A stretch of 40,198 bases of DNA from Halomonas llamarensis (lineage in GTDB: Bacteria; Pseudomonadota; Gammaproteobacteria; Pseudomonadales; Halomonadaceae), in assembly GCF_023555005.1 (NCBI RefSeq), contig NZ_JAMJPJ010000031.1:1-40198 (forward strand). The letters are read 5' to 3'. Each line of letters starts with the position of its first letter. The first letter of the stretch is position 1. Shown here in pieces: positions 32,855-40,198 of this stretch. The notes below the pieces were generated by a model, which searched no databases, had not been told where the DNA came from, and was given only the letters and a program-made list of their open reading frames with translations. A program made the translations under genes and the position numbers.

Positions 32855-33277
32855 ATGAGTCAGACACATAGCGTGCTACTAGTCGAAGATGATCAGGCCG
32901 ATGCTTACATCACGCAGAAGGTGTTTTGCGATATTGCCGAAGATATCACCCTTTCGCACTCCGAAACAGGCGAAAGCGCACTGGAATGGCTAGCGACGCG
33001 CCAAGCACAAGGAACATTACCCGGTCTTATCCTGCTGGACCTCAATATGCCGGGAATGGATGGCTTTGCCTTTCTTGAGCAAACCAAGGGGCACGAGACG
33101 CTGCGCTCGATTCCCGTGGTGGTACTGACCACATCGGCATCCCAAGGAGACGTGGATCGTGCCTATGCACTCGGGGCGGCGGGCTATGTGGTCAAGCCCA
33201 ACAGCATTGACGACTTTACCCACTACATGCAGCGGTTAGTCGGCTACTGGTTCAGCTTGGTAAAGCGGCCCGATTAG
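32855..33277 (+). CDS. Single-domain response regulator (Rcp1-like)
   Basis: A 140-aa receiver-only protein. ATG 32855 follows AAGGA. The acidic pair lies in LLVEDDQAD, phosphoacceptor D62 in LILLDLNMPG, threonine in VVLTTSA, lysine in GYVVKP. The C-terminal extension (FTHYMQRLVGYWFSLVKRP) is typical of the receivers that partner phytochrome-type kinases. The same tail (DYWLTLVKRP) recurs in the receiver at 39006-39437. It opens the signalling operon. Confidence 0.9.
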   Translation: MSQTHSVLLVEDDQADAYITQKVFCDIAEDITLSHSETGESALEWLATRQAQGTLPGLILLDLNMPGMDGFAFLEQTKGHETLRSIPVVVLTTSASQGDVDRAYALGAAGYVVKPNSIDDFTHYMQRLVGYWFSLVKRPD

Positions 33278-33299
33278 GGCAAGGGGTTCCTAGGTTAAC

Positions 33300-34631
33300 A
33301 TGATGCAAAACTTATCTATCGTATTGGTTGAGGATGAGCCTGGCGATGCGGGTTTGATCCGCTATCGCCTAAAGTTCACCGGAGGGGAGCACGACGTTCG
33401 CTGGGTCACCCGCCTGGACGAACTCGACACGCACCTTCGCGCGGCGACGGTTTCTCCTGACGTGATTCTCCTCGACCTGAATCTGCCCGACTCCAGTGGG
33501 CTCGATACGATCTCACGCTGCAAGGCAATGGCTCGCGAGATACCCATTGTGGTACTAACCGGCCACGATGATATGAAGTTCTCCCTTAAGGCGCTGGAAG
33601 CCGGTGCCCAAGATTACTTGATCAAAGACGGCGTCGAAGCGGACACACTTTTACGGGCTATACGCTACGCCATAGAGCGTCACCAGCTTGAAAAGCGCTT
33701 GCACGAGTCCGAAGAGCTAATGATTGCCGCCATCGAAGGGGGCGGGCTAGGCATCTGGGAATGGAACCTAAAAACGGATGCCTGTTACACCAGCGAACGC
33801 CTGCGGAAAAACGTCGGGTTTGAGGCGGATGACGACACCGTACCGCAAACATTATCGGAGTGGATGGCTCGCACACACCCTGACGACACCTCCGCTATCA
33901 ATGAAGCGCTCACGCGCCATGTGAACAGTGAAGAGAAGCGGTATGAAATCGAGTACCGCCTCAAGCACAAGCAAGGGCACTGGGTCTGGGTGTTTGAATC
34001 CGGCCATTTGGTCAGCCGTGATGCTAAGGTCAACCCGGAGCGCATGGTGGGAATTTTGCAAAACATCTCCTCTCGCAAAGAAATGGAAGAGCAACTACGC
34101 ACTCTTGCCATGCACGACCCACTGACGGGGCTTTTCAACCGCCGCAGTTTCATGGAAGCCATGGACAGCGAATACGGGCGCGTCAAACGACGAGACAATT
34201 ACCCTACCAGCATATTGATGCTGGATATCGATCACTTTAAGCGCGTCAACGACACCTACGGCCACGCGGCGGGCGATGACATTCTCAAAACGTTTGCCCA
34301 TACGATTGACGAAAACTTGCGCGAAAACGACGTATTCGGTCGCTTAGGCGGTGAAGAGTTCGCTATTTTGCTGCCGGATACCGACCAAGCCGGCAGCGCT
34401 CATGTGGCAGAAAAAGTGCGAGCCGCTGTCGAGGGCATGCGCGTGCAAGCGGAAGGAGAAACGATCTGTATCACCACCAGCGTTGGCATCGCCATGCTAT
34501 CGGCCAGCGACAAACGGCCAGACGGTGCTCTCGCCCGTGCGGATGCCGCGCTCTACCGCGCCAAACAAAGCGGCCGCAACCGCGTTGAACACGCTGACAG
34601 CACAACGGAGCCGCCCATCGCCTCGGCCTAG
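33300..34631 (+). CDS. Receiver-PAS-GGDEF diguanylate cyclase
   Basis: A 443-aa cytoplasmic protein. The receiver spans residues 1-125 (D59 in VILLDLNLPD). A PAS/PAC domain (about 140-265; GGGLGIWEWNLKTDACY, with IEYRLKHKQGHWVWVFE) follows, then a GGDEF domain (about 275-430) with active-site GGEEF near 350. The inhibitory RxxD site is present as REND five residues before GGEEF, so product feedback is expected. It makes cyclic-di-GMP under control of phosphorylation and a PAS signal. It lies 22 bases after the receiver gene and 40 bases before the large kinase, in one probable operon. Confidence 0.92.
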   Translation: MMQNLSIVLVEDEPGDAGLIRYRLKFTGGEHDVRWVTRLDELDTHLRAATVSPDVILLDLNLPDSSGLDTISRCKAMAREIPIVVLTGHDDMKFSLKALEAGAQDYLIKDGVEADTLLRAIRYAIERHQLEKRLHESEELMIAAIEGGGLGIWEWNLKTDACYTSERLRKNVGFEADDDTVPQTLSEWMARTHPDDTSAINEALTRHVNSEEKRYEIEYRLKHKQGHWVWVFESGHLVSRDAKVNPERMVGILQNISSRKEMEEQLRTLAMHDPLTGLFNRRSFMEAMDSEYGRVKRRDNYPTSILMLDIDHFKRVNDTYGHAAGDDILKTFAHTIDENLRENDVFGRLGGEEFAILLPDTDQAGSAHVAEKVRAAVEGMRVQAEGETICITTSVGIAMLSASDKRPDGALARADAALYRAKQSGRNRVEHADSTTEPPIASA

Positions 34632-34671
34632 TACCTGAGACGCCGTATTGAGATACCCAAAAGGACGTACC

Positions 34672-37635
34672 ATGCCCTTACCTGCTCGTCTCCGTTTGCT
34701 GATACGGTGGTTGTTGGTGGCAACGCTGATACTTTCACAAGCCGCCGTGGCGGCCCCCTCGACCACGTTGGGGGTATTTGCCTACCGCGACGCGGAGACG
34801 GTTCGCAAGCAGTTCACCCCCGTCATAGAGGCGATGCAATACGCGCTCCCCGGTAACGAGATTCGCTTGGAGGTACTCTCGCTTAAGGCGTTGGATGACG
34901 CGCTTGAAGCAAGCGCCATTGACTTCATTCTCACCAATCCGCGCCATTTCTTAGCCGTGCGGCAGCAATACGATGTCAGTGGCGCACTGGCGACCCTCAA
35001 AACCTACCAGGGGGGCCGCATTCTAAGCTCGCTCGCAGGCGTCATCCTTGCCCCGGCTGACGCCAACATAGACACGCTTGAAATGCTGGAGAGGCGCACC
35101 ATTGGCATCCCTGGCAAACGTTTTCTGGGTGGCTTTCTTGCCCAAGCCTATGAAATTCATCAGCAAGGATACGTCCCCGAGCGCTTTGCCGACTACCAGG
35201 CATTAGGCTCTCACGACGCGGTCATTCAGGCACTCCTAAACGGCGAGGTTGATGCTGGCTTTGTGCGCAGCGGCATTCTGGAAGACTGGATAGCAAGGGG
35301 GCGTTTGGCACCGGATACGCTTGATATCATACCCGCTCATGCCTTGGACCCGCACTTTCCTCTGGCGCATTCCACTCGGCTCTACCCGGAGTGGGCACTG
35401 GCCGCCATGCCGCATGTGCCAATGGAAGATATCCGACGTGTCAGCAACGCTCTCTTGCACCTGGATGGCGTCATACCTAACGGGAGGCATTGGGTCGGAT
35501 TCGACCCACCGCAGGACTATCTCTCGGTTGAATTGGCGGCGCGCGCGCTTGGCGTGGCGCCTTTTGCCACCACCTCTCAACCCCTTTGGCAACAGCTAAC
35601 CGCTCGCTTTGGCCATGCGATATGGATACCGATAGCCCTTGCAATGGCATTCGTGTTGCTGCTGGCACTTTTCGTTGGGCTTTACGTGCGAAAATCGCGC
35701 TTGTTTGAACGTTTTATCGCCTTGTTCTACTACTCGCCGAGTGCCACGTTATTACTGCGCCCCAACGGACAGGGCCGCTTTGTCATTGCCGAAAGCAATC
35801 ATGCCGCGCACGCACTGTTTAAAGCCCAAAGCAGTGACGACTTACTCGGCAAAAAAATGGTGGAACTCTCACCTGACACACAACCCGATGGGCAGCCCTC
35901 CGCCATTCGCGCGGCCGAGTGGCTGGCACGGGCGGACCATGAGCGTCAGCGGTTTATCTGGCAGCACACAGACCTAGAAGGCGCCTCTGTTCTGGTCGAA
36001 GTCACGCTAATTAAATTTACTCACAACACCCTGATGGGCGCTTTGGGTCAAAAGTCGACGCTTTTGGTCGCCTTGCACGACATCACCGAACAAGAGCGCG
36101 CCCGACTCGCACTGGAAGAAGAGCGTAACGCACTGCAGAACATTCTATGGGGCACCGCCGCCGGTACCTGGGAATGGAATGTGCAAACGGGCGAGACACG
36201 CATCAACGAACGCTGGGCCGAGATGGTGGGGTATCGCCTGGATGAGCTGACCCCCATCACCATTGACACGTGGATGTCGTTCTGCCACCCAGACGACCTC
36301 AAGCGTTCGGAGGTGTTATTAACCGAGCACTTTGAAGGCAAGCGTGACACTTACGAGTTGGAAGCACGCATGCGCCACCGCGACGGGCACTGGATCTGGG
36401 TGCAGGATCGTGGGCGCGTTATCACACGCACCGAATTTGGTGAACCGCTGTGGGTCGCCGGTACCCACAGCGATATTACCTCACGCAAAGAAGCCGAAGT
36501 ACGGGCCCAATCGGCCATGGAACAGACGCGCAAGCATGCAGCGCTGCTGCCTGGCATGCTGTATCAGTTCTGGCACCACCCCGATGGCCGCAGCGTCTTC
36601 CCGTATGCCAGCGCCGGTATTCAAGATATCTACGGTGTTTCACCCGAGGACGTGCAAGAAGATGCCAGTGCAGCGTTCGATGTCATCGCCCCCGAAGATG
36701 TCGCGGCGGTGGCCAGCAGTATTTATGCCTCAGCCACTGACCTCAGCACGTGGCGACAGACATACCGCATCAACCATCCTGACGGTCATCAACTCTGGGT
36801 CGAAGGCATCGCCACGCCTGAGCGGCTGAAAGATGGCAGTACCATGTGGCACGGCTATTTGCGTAATGTCACCGACGAGCACACGACCCAGTTGCAACTA
36901 GAGCAATATCGCGAATCGCTTGAGCGCTCTAACAATGAGCTTGAGCACTTTGCTTACGCCGCGTCGCACGATCTGCGCCAACCGCTGCGTATGGTCACCA
37001 GCTACGCGCAACTGCTTGAACGCCATCTCGGTGGGCTCGATGAAGACGGCGAGATGATGCTGCACTACCTGCGCGACGGCGCAAAACGCATGGACGACAT
37101 GCTGCTGTCGCTGTTGGGCTACTCGCGGGTGGGACGTAAGGGGCAACCGATGCAAGATATGCCGTTAAAGAATGCCCTCGAAGAAGCGCTGCATTTTTTG
37201 ACCCCGGATATCGCGCAAACCCATGCCGCCATCAAGATGACAGGCGAGTGGCCCACCGTTCATGCCAGCCCCGACGAGATGACCCGGCTCTTCCAAAACC
37301 TGATCAGCAATGCTCTCAAATATCGCTCAGACGACGACACTGCCGTCGAGATCACCGTCCATAGCGAAGCGCTAACCGATAGGCAACAGTGGCAAATCAG
37401 CGTGACGGATAACGGCATCGGCATTGCCCCGGATCAAATAGAGCGCTTGTTCAAAGTGTTTCAGCGCCTGCACACCCGAGAGCAATACGAGGGCACCGGC
37501 GTGGGCTTGGCCGTATGCCGCAAAATTGTCGAGCGTCATGGCGGGCAAATTTGGGTGGAATCCGACGGGGAAGGCAAAGGAAGCTGCTTCACATTAACGC
37601 TCCCCATGACACTCACCACCGAAGGGGAAACCTAA
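34672..37635 (+). CDS. Sensor histidine kinase with PhnD-like periplasmic domain and multiple PAS domains
   Basis: A 987-aa membrane kinase. ATG 34672 follows AAGGA. Layout: signal/anchor helix (about 8-28), periplasmic PhnD-like (PF12974-type) binding domain (about 32-300; TLGVFAYRDAETVRKQFTPV, then IDFILTNPRHFLAVRQQY), a transmembrane helix (about 317-340), three PAS-like domains (about 355-475, 490-610, 625-745), HisKA with H766 in YAASHDLRQPLRM, and HATPase with N-box LISNALKYRSDDD and VTDNGIGIAP near 913. There is no receiver or output domain, so it must signal through neighbouring receivers. PhnD-like domains in substrate-binding proteins bind phosphonates or phosphite; the ligand here is unknown. 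The stop overlaps the next start (TAATG). Confidence 0.9.
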   Translation: MPLPARLRLLIRWLLVATLILSQAAVAAPSTTLGVFAYRDAETVRKQFTPVIEAMQYALPGNEIRLEVLSLKALDDALEASAIDFILTNPRHFLAVRQQYDVSGALATLKTYQGGRILSSLAGVILAPADANIDTLEMLERRTIGIPGKRFLGGFLAQAYEIHQQGYVPERFADYQALGSHDAVIQALLNGEVDAGFVRSGILEDWIARGRLAPDTLDIIPAHALDPHFPLAHSTRLYPEWALAAMPHVPMEDIRRVSNALLHLDGVIPNGRHWVGFDPPQDYLSVELAARALGVAPFATTSQPLWQQLTARFGHAIWIPIALAMAFVLLLALFVGLYVRKSRLFERFIALFYYSPSATLLLRPNGQGRFVIAESNHAAHALFKAQSSDDLLGKKMVELSPDTQPDGQPSAIRAAEWLARADHERQRFIWQHTDLEGASVLVEVTLIKFTHNTLMGALGQKSTLLVALHDITEQERARLALEEERNALQNILWGTAAGTWEWNVQTGETRINERWAEMVGYRLDELTPITIDTWMSFCHPDDLKRSEVLLTEHFEGKRDTYELEARMRHRDGHWIWVQDRGRVITRTEFGEPLWVAGTHSDITSRKEAEVRAQSAMEQTRKHAALLPGMLYQFWHHPDGRSVFPYASAGIQDIYGVSPEDVQEDASAAFDVIAPEDVAAVASSIYASATDLSTWRQTYRINHPDGHQLWVEGIATPERLKDGSTMWHGYLRNVTDEHTTQLQLEQYRESLERSNNELEHFAYAASHDLRQPLRMVTSYAQLLERHLGGLDEDGEMMLHYLRDGAKRMDDMLLSLLGYSRVGRKGQPMQDMPLKNALEEALHFLTPDIAQTHAAIKMTGEWPTVHASPDEMTRLFQNLISNALKYRSDDDTAVEITVHSEALTDRQQWQISVTDNGIGIAPDQIERLFKVFQRLHTREQYEGTGVGLAVCRKIVERHGGQIWVESDGEGKGSCFTLTLPMTLTTEGET

Positions 37636-38999
37636 TGCAGCGTACTCGACGTTTATGCGTTATCGCCTGTGCCATCGCCCTCTCGTGGCTGCCGATAACA
37701 GGCTGGGCAACGCCAGACTTCGAGACGTTTTTCGAGCAAAACTCAACGCCCATGTGGATGCTCTCTGTTGAAACTGGCGAGATAGTAAAAGCCAACCCAG
37801 CGGCTAAAGCGTTTTATGGCTTTGAGCACCTTGAAGGCATGCATATCGGCGAGATCAACATGCTCACACCCGAACAGATTGAGCGGGAGCTCCGCCGTGT
37901 GGCGCTCGCCGAGCGCAATCATCTATTTTTTCGCCACCGTCTCGCGAATGGAGAGGTGAAAGTGATGGGTGTTTATACGGATCGCTTTGAATTTAAAGGT
38001 CGAGATGTCATGGTATCGTCACTTTACGACACCAGCGACTTTGAGAGCTCCGCCGAGCGCCACTATGTGGCGCGCGTCGAGGAACAAGTCGACCTACAAA
38101 CACAACAGCTCCAAGACGCCAGACAGCGGACATTATGGCTAGCCATTGGCGCGACACTGCTCCAACTAGTCGTTATCGCCGTGCTGGTAGTCATTCTGCA
38201 GCATTTACGTCACGCTCAGCGGGAAAACCGCCGCTTGATCGACGAGCTCTCCTTTCGTAACCGCGAGCTTGAGCGCTTAAGCCATGTGATGGCGCATCAC
38301 TTTCAGGAGCCCAGCCGACGGCTCGTCAGCTTTGCTCAACAGCTATCTCAAAAACTGTCTCAAAAACCCTCTCAAAAACCCTCTCAAAAACCCTCTCAAC
38401 ACGATGCTCGACCGCTCACTGAAGAGGATAACGACGAAATGCTGATAGCGGTCGGCTTTATCGAGCGTCAAGCCAAACAGCTCAAGGAGCTGGTCAGCGA
38501 GATTCAGTGCTATCTTAGCCTCGATATCAAGCCGAAGCTTGAGACACTGGACCCAGGGCAGGTGATTGAAGCGGTCTGCCATCGCTATGCTGAGCTTGCA
38601 GGCATAAACCGTGCCGGGGCCGTGGAAATTCCTCAGCGACTGCCGCCGGTAACCGCCGATGCGCGCCAGCTCAGCATGATTTTCCGCGCACTTTTGCACA
38701 ACGCCTGGCTTTATCGCCGCCCAGAGCGGCCCCTTAAAATTCGCATTACGGCAAGTACGTTTGATGGGCGCGTACACTTTCGTGTCGAGGATAACGGCAG
38801 CGGTATTGCTCCTGAGTATCGCGAACAGGTGTTGCAGATGTTTTCACGCCTGGTACCGCATAGCGACGAGTACCCAGGCACCGGCATGGGGCTCGCTCTG
38901 GTGGTCAAAGCCCTGCGTAACCTCGACGGCCATATCGCGATCGAAGATGGCATCTCGGGTGGCACCGCCATTGTGTTTGATCTCCCACTAGCAAGGTGA
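37635..38999 (+). CDS. Membrane histidine kinase with periplasmic PAS domain and SQKP repeat
   Basis: A 454-aa kinase whose ATG overlaps the previous stop codon. It has a signal/anchor (about 1-25), a PAS domain facing the periplasm (about 28-135; FFEQNSTPMWMLSVETGEIV and FYGFEHLEGMHIGEINMLTP), a transmembrane helix (about 157-180), a coiled coil, and a HisKA-like helix with AHHFQEPSRRL. A four-fold SQKx repeat (about 237-254) follows. The ATPase domain has N-box LLHNAWLYRRPERP, VEDNGSGIAP and GTGMGLALV. The repeat sits inside the dimerisation helices, which is unusual and may affect signalling. It is likely a partner or competitor of the large kinase for the flanking receivers. Confidence 0.87.
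   Translation: MQRTRRLCVIACAIALSWLPITGWATPDFETFFEQNSTPMWMLSVETGEIVKANPAAKAFYGFEHLEGMHIGEINMLTPEQIERELRRVALAERNHLFFRHRLANGEVKVMGVYTDRFEFKGRDVMVSSLYDTSDFESSAERHYVARVEEQVDLQTQQLQDARQRTLWLAIGATLLQLVVIAVLVVILQHLRHAQRENRRLIDELSFRNRELERLSHVMAHHFQEPSRRLVSFAQQLSQKLSQKPSQKPSQKPSQHDARPLTEEDNDEMLIAVGFIERQAKQLKELVSEIQCYLSLDIKPKLETLDPGQVIEAVCHRYAELAGINRAGAVEIPQRLPPVTADARQLSMIFRALLHNAWLYRRPERPLKIRITASTFDGRVHFRVEDNGSGIAPEYREQVLQMFSRLVPHSDEYPGTGMGLALVVKALRNLDGHIAIEDGISGGTAIVFDLPLAR
38346..38393 (+). repeat. Four tandem 12-bp units (TCTCAAAAACCC) in the kinase gene
   Basis: The first unit ends CTG, the next three are identical, and a partial fifth follows. They encode SQKL-SQKP-SQKP-SQKP. Unit number can change without frameshift. 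Confidence 0.9.
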
Positions 39000-39005
39000 C
39001 GTATT

Positions 39006-39437
39006 TTGAAAATGGAAAGCGATTTTACCGTGCTTCTTGTCGAAGACGAGCCGGCTGACGTCCACTTAACGAAGACGGCATTCAAGCAGAGTCGGCTACT
39101 GGTCAACGTATGCGATGTCGGTGACGGCGTCGAAGCGTTAGCCTTTTTGCGGCGTGAAGGCAAGTACCATGATGCCCCGTGCCCGGATATTATCCTGCTG
39201 GACCTCAATATGCCGCGGATGGACGGCAAGACCTTTCTCGATCATTTAAAACGGGACGAAACGCTAAAACGTATTCCGGTCATTGTTCTTACCACGTCAG
39301 AGGCAGAAACGGACATTGTGGATTCTTACGACCTTGGCTGCGCTGGCTTCGTAACAAAGCCCGTGGATCTTACGCAATTTTTGAAGGCCATCCAGAACGT
39401 TGAAGATTACTGGCTGACGCTGGTTAAACGGCCTTAG
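39006..39437 (+). CDS. Single-domain response regulator (Rcp1-like)
   Basis: A 143-aa receiver with the acidic pair in LLVEDEPAD, D66 in IILLDLNMPR, threonine in VLTTSE and lysine in GFVTKP. TTG 39006 is preferred because AGGTGA lies six bases upstream; ATG 39012 is in frame two codons later but lies about 12 bases from that site. It begins six bases after the kinase stop, so it is probably the cognate receiver. It has no DNA-binding or enzymatic output of its own, and may act by protein contact or as a phosphate sink. Confidence 0.88.
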   Translation: MKMESDFTVLLVEDEPADVHLTKTAFKQSRLLVNVCDVGDGVEALAFLRREGKYHDAPCPDIILLDLNMPRMDGKTFLDHLKRDETLKRIPVIVLTTSEAETDIVDSYDLGCAGFVTKPVDLTQFLKAIQNVEDYWLTLVKRP

Positions 39438-39460
39438 CTGAACATACTGCGAGAACATCA

Positions 39461-40102
39461 ATGAGTGATAGCCCCGAGCACACCGATTACGCCACGCTGG
39501 TTGAGCACCACCCGTTCATGCTTACCCGCTTTCTGCCTGACACCACACTGGTTTACGCCAACCAAACCACGGCAGATTTTTTCGAGGCTGAGCCTGACGC
39601 GCTTATCGGCAAGCGCTGGCTGGAGATGGTGGGCGAAGAGCAACGCCGCCAGTGGCACGAGCACTACGCCCAGTTTACGCCAGAGGCACCGCGCCATCAG
39701 CTGATCAACTGTGTGAACGGGCCAAAAGGCGAGCCGCACTGGGTAGAGTGGACTAACACCGCGTTTTTCGACGACCACGGCGCGCTTATGTTCATTCAAG
39801 CCGTTGGGGTCGATGTGACCTCGCGCATGAAGGCTTGCACCGCCTTGGAAATAAACGAGGAGCGCTACGCGCTAGCGCAGCAGGCCGCCGGGTTCGGCGT
39901 CTGGGAATGGTACCCCCAGCGTGATGAAATTGTTTGGGACCCTCAATGCTACCGTATGCTCGGGCTTTCGCCTTCTGATAAACCGCTTACGTTCGCTCAG
40001 TGGCTCACGCGTTTGCACCCCGACGATATCGAGCACTGCAGCCAAGCGGTTAACGAACAACTGCTTGAAGGCAATGGTTCGGACAGTTTCATGACGCGAT
40101 AG
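39461..40102 (+). pseudogene. PAS-PAS signalling protein, 3' part lost
   Basis: The 213 residues cover two PAS domains: one at about 10-130 (FMLTRFLPDTTLVYANQTTA) and one at about 135-210 (GFGVWEWYPQRDEIVWDPQC, with LTRLHPDDIEHCSQAVNEQL). The second stops in mid-fold, right after the HPDD helix, where PAS proteins continue into RxRHxDGxWxW. A TAG closes the frame at 40100-40102. An output domain (GGDEF, HisKA or similar) would be expected. It follows the receiver by 23 bases. Either insertion or deletion at about 40090 or a frameshift has truncated it; the window ends too soon to tell. Confidence 0.7.
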
Positions 40103-40198
40103 CACCGTAGTGGCACATCTCGTCAAAGTCGGGTCGGGATTTTATGCAATTGAAGTCCAGACCCAAGTAGAAAGAAAAGCGCTCCAGCAGATGCGCGT
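40103..40198 (+). other. Window tail, possible start of a different gene or element
   Basis: The sequence after the truncated PAS gene no longer resembles a PAS/PAC domain. One frame stays open from about 40093 to the edge (ending ...FYAIEVQTQVERKALQQMR) but is too short to identify. It could be inserted DNA or a frame-shifted continuation. Confidence 0.3.

Overview
The window looks like a chromosome segment of a halophilic or marine gammaproteobacterium of the Halomonadaceae type (Halomonas or a close relative). This is inferred from the protein families: a betaine-type BCCT carrier, an ExaC-type aldehyde dehydrogenase beside NosP/NahK-like genes, a Zur-type rpmE2-rpmJ pair, znuA/znuCB, and an NAD-linked formate dehydrogenase. 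GC content is moderately high. No rRNA, tRNA or CRISPR array was seen.

Layout. (1) 1-2721: two tandem copies of an AAA-ATPase-like/PD-(D/E)XK nuclease gene, the first cut by the window edge. (2) 2756-4220: zinc-independent ribosomal proteins L36 and L31 behind a promoter carrying adjacent Fur-like and Zur-like sites, then an orphan siderophore-type ABC ATPase behind a second Fur-like box. (3) 4236-15305: a long leftward gene train. In transcription order it holds an aldehyde dehydrogenase, a non-canonical 'membrane dipeptidase', a BCCT carrier, an unrecognised 595-aa protein, a DUF3726-like protein, a broken RidA fragment, and a decayed formate dehydrogenase (fdhB frameshifted, fdhA with two internal losses). 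A LysR regulator is divergent from it. The intact part looks like an undescribed catabolic operon for a betaine-like or other amine solute. (4) 15414-20413: exaC-type aldehyde dehydrogenase, a LuxR-type response regulator, a hybrid histidine kinase and a FIST-domain protein, resembling the NosP/NahK/ErbR group of Pseudomonas. (5) 20609-27191: a four-domain envelope lipoprotein, a ChaA-type antiporter, an outer-membrane protein and amidohydrolase pair, an IS5-family insertion sequence just upstream of that pair, and an ABM-domain membrane protein. (6) 27280-32460: a TetR regulator, then the zinc uptake region: znuCB and znuA divergent around a strong Zur box, a perfect 16-unit hexamer repeat in znuA, a His-rich outer-membrane protein with its own weaker Zur-like box, and a small CPXCG protein. 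(7) 32666-40198: a rightward signalling cluster: a histidine-kinase remnant, a receiver, a receiver-PAS-diguanylate cyclase, a PhnD-like/PAS sensor kinase, a second kinase, another receiver and a truncated PAS protein.

Two themes link the regions. Metal starvation appears at both ends: Zur-like boxes precede rpmE2-rpmJ, znuA/znuCB and the His-rich outer-membrane protein. Gene decay is also frequent: ridA, fdhB, fdhA, a kinase remnant, the last PAS gene and an IS-separated promoter. The strongest candidate for an undescribed system is the LysR-controlled operon at 7540-14411.
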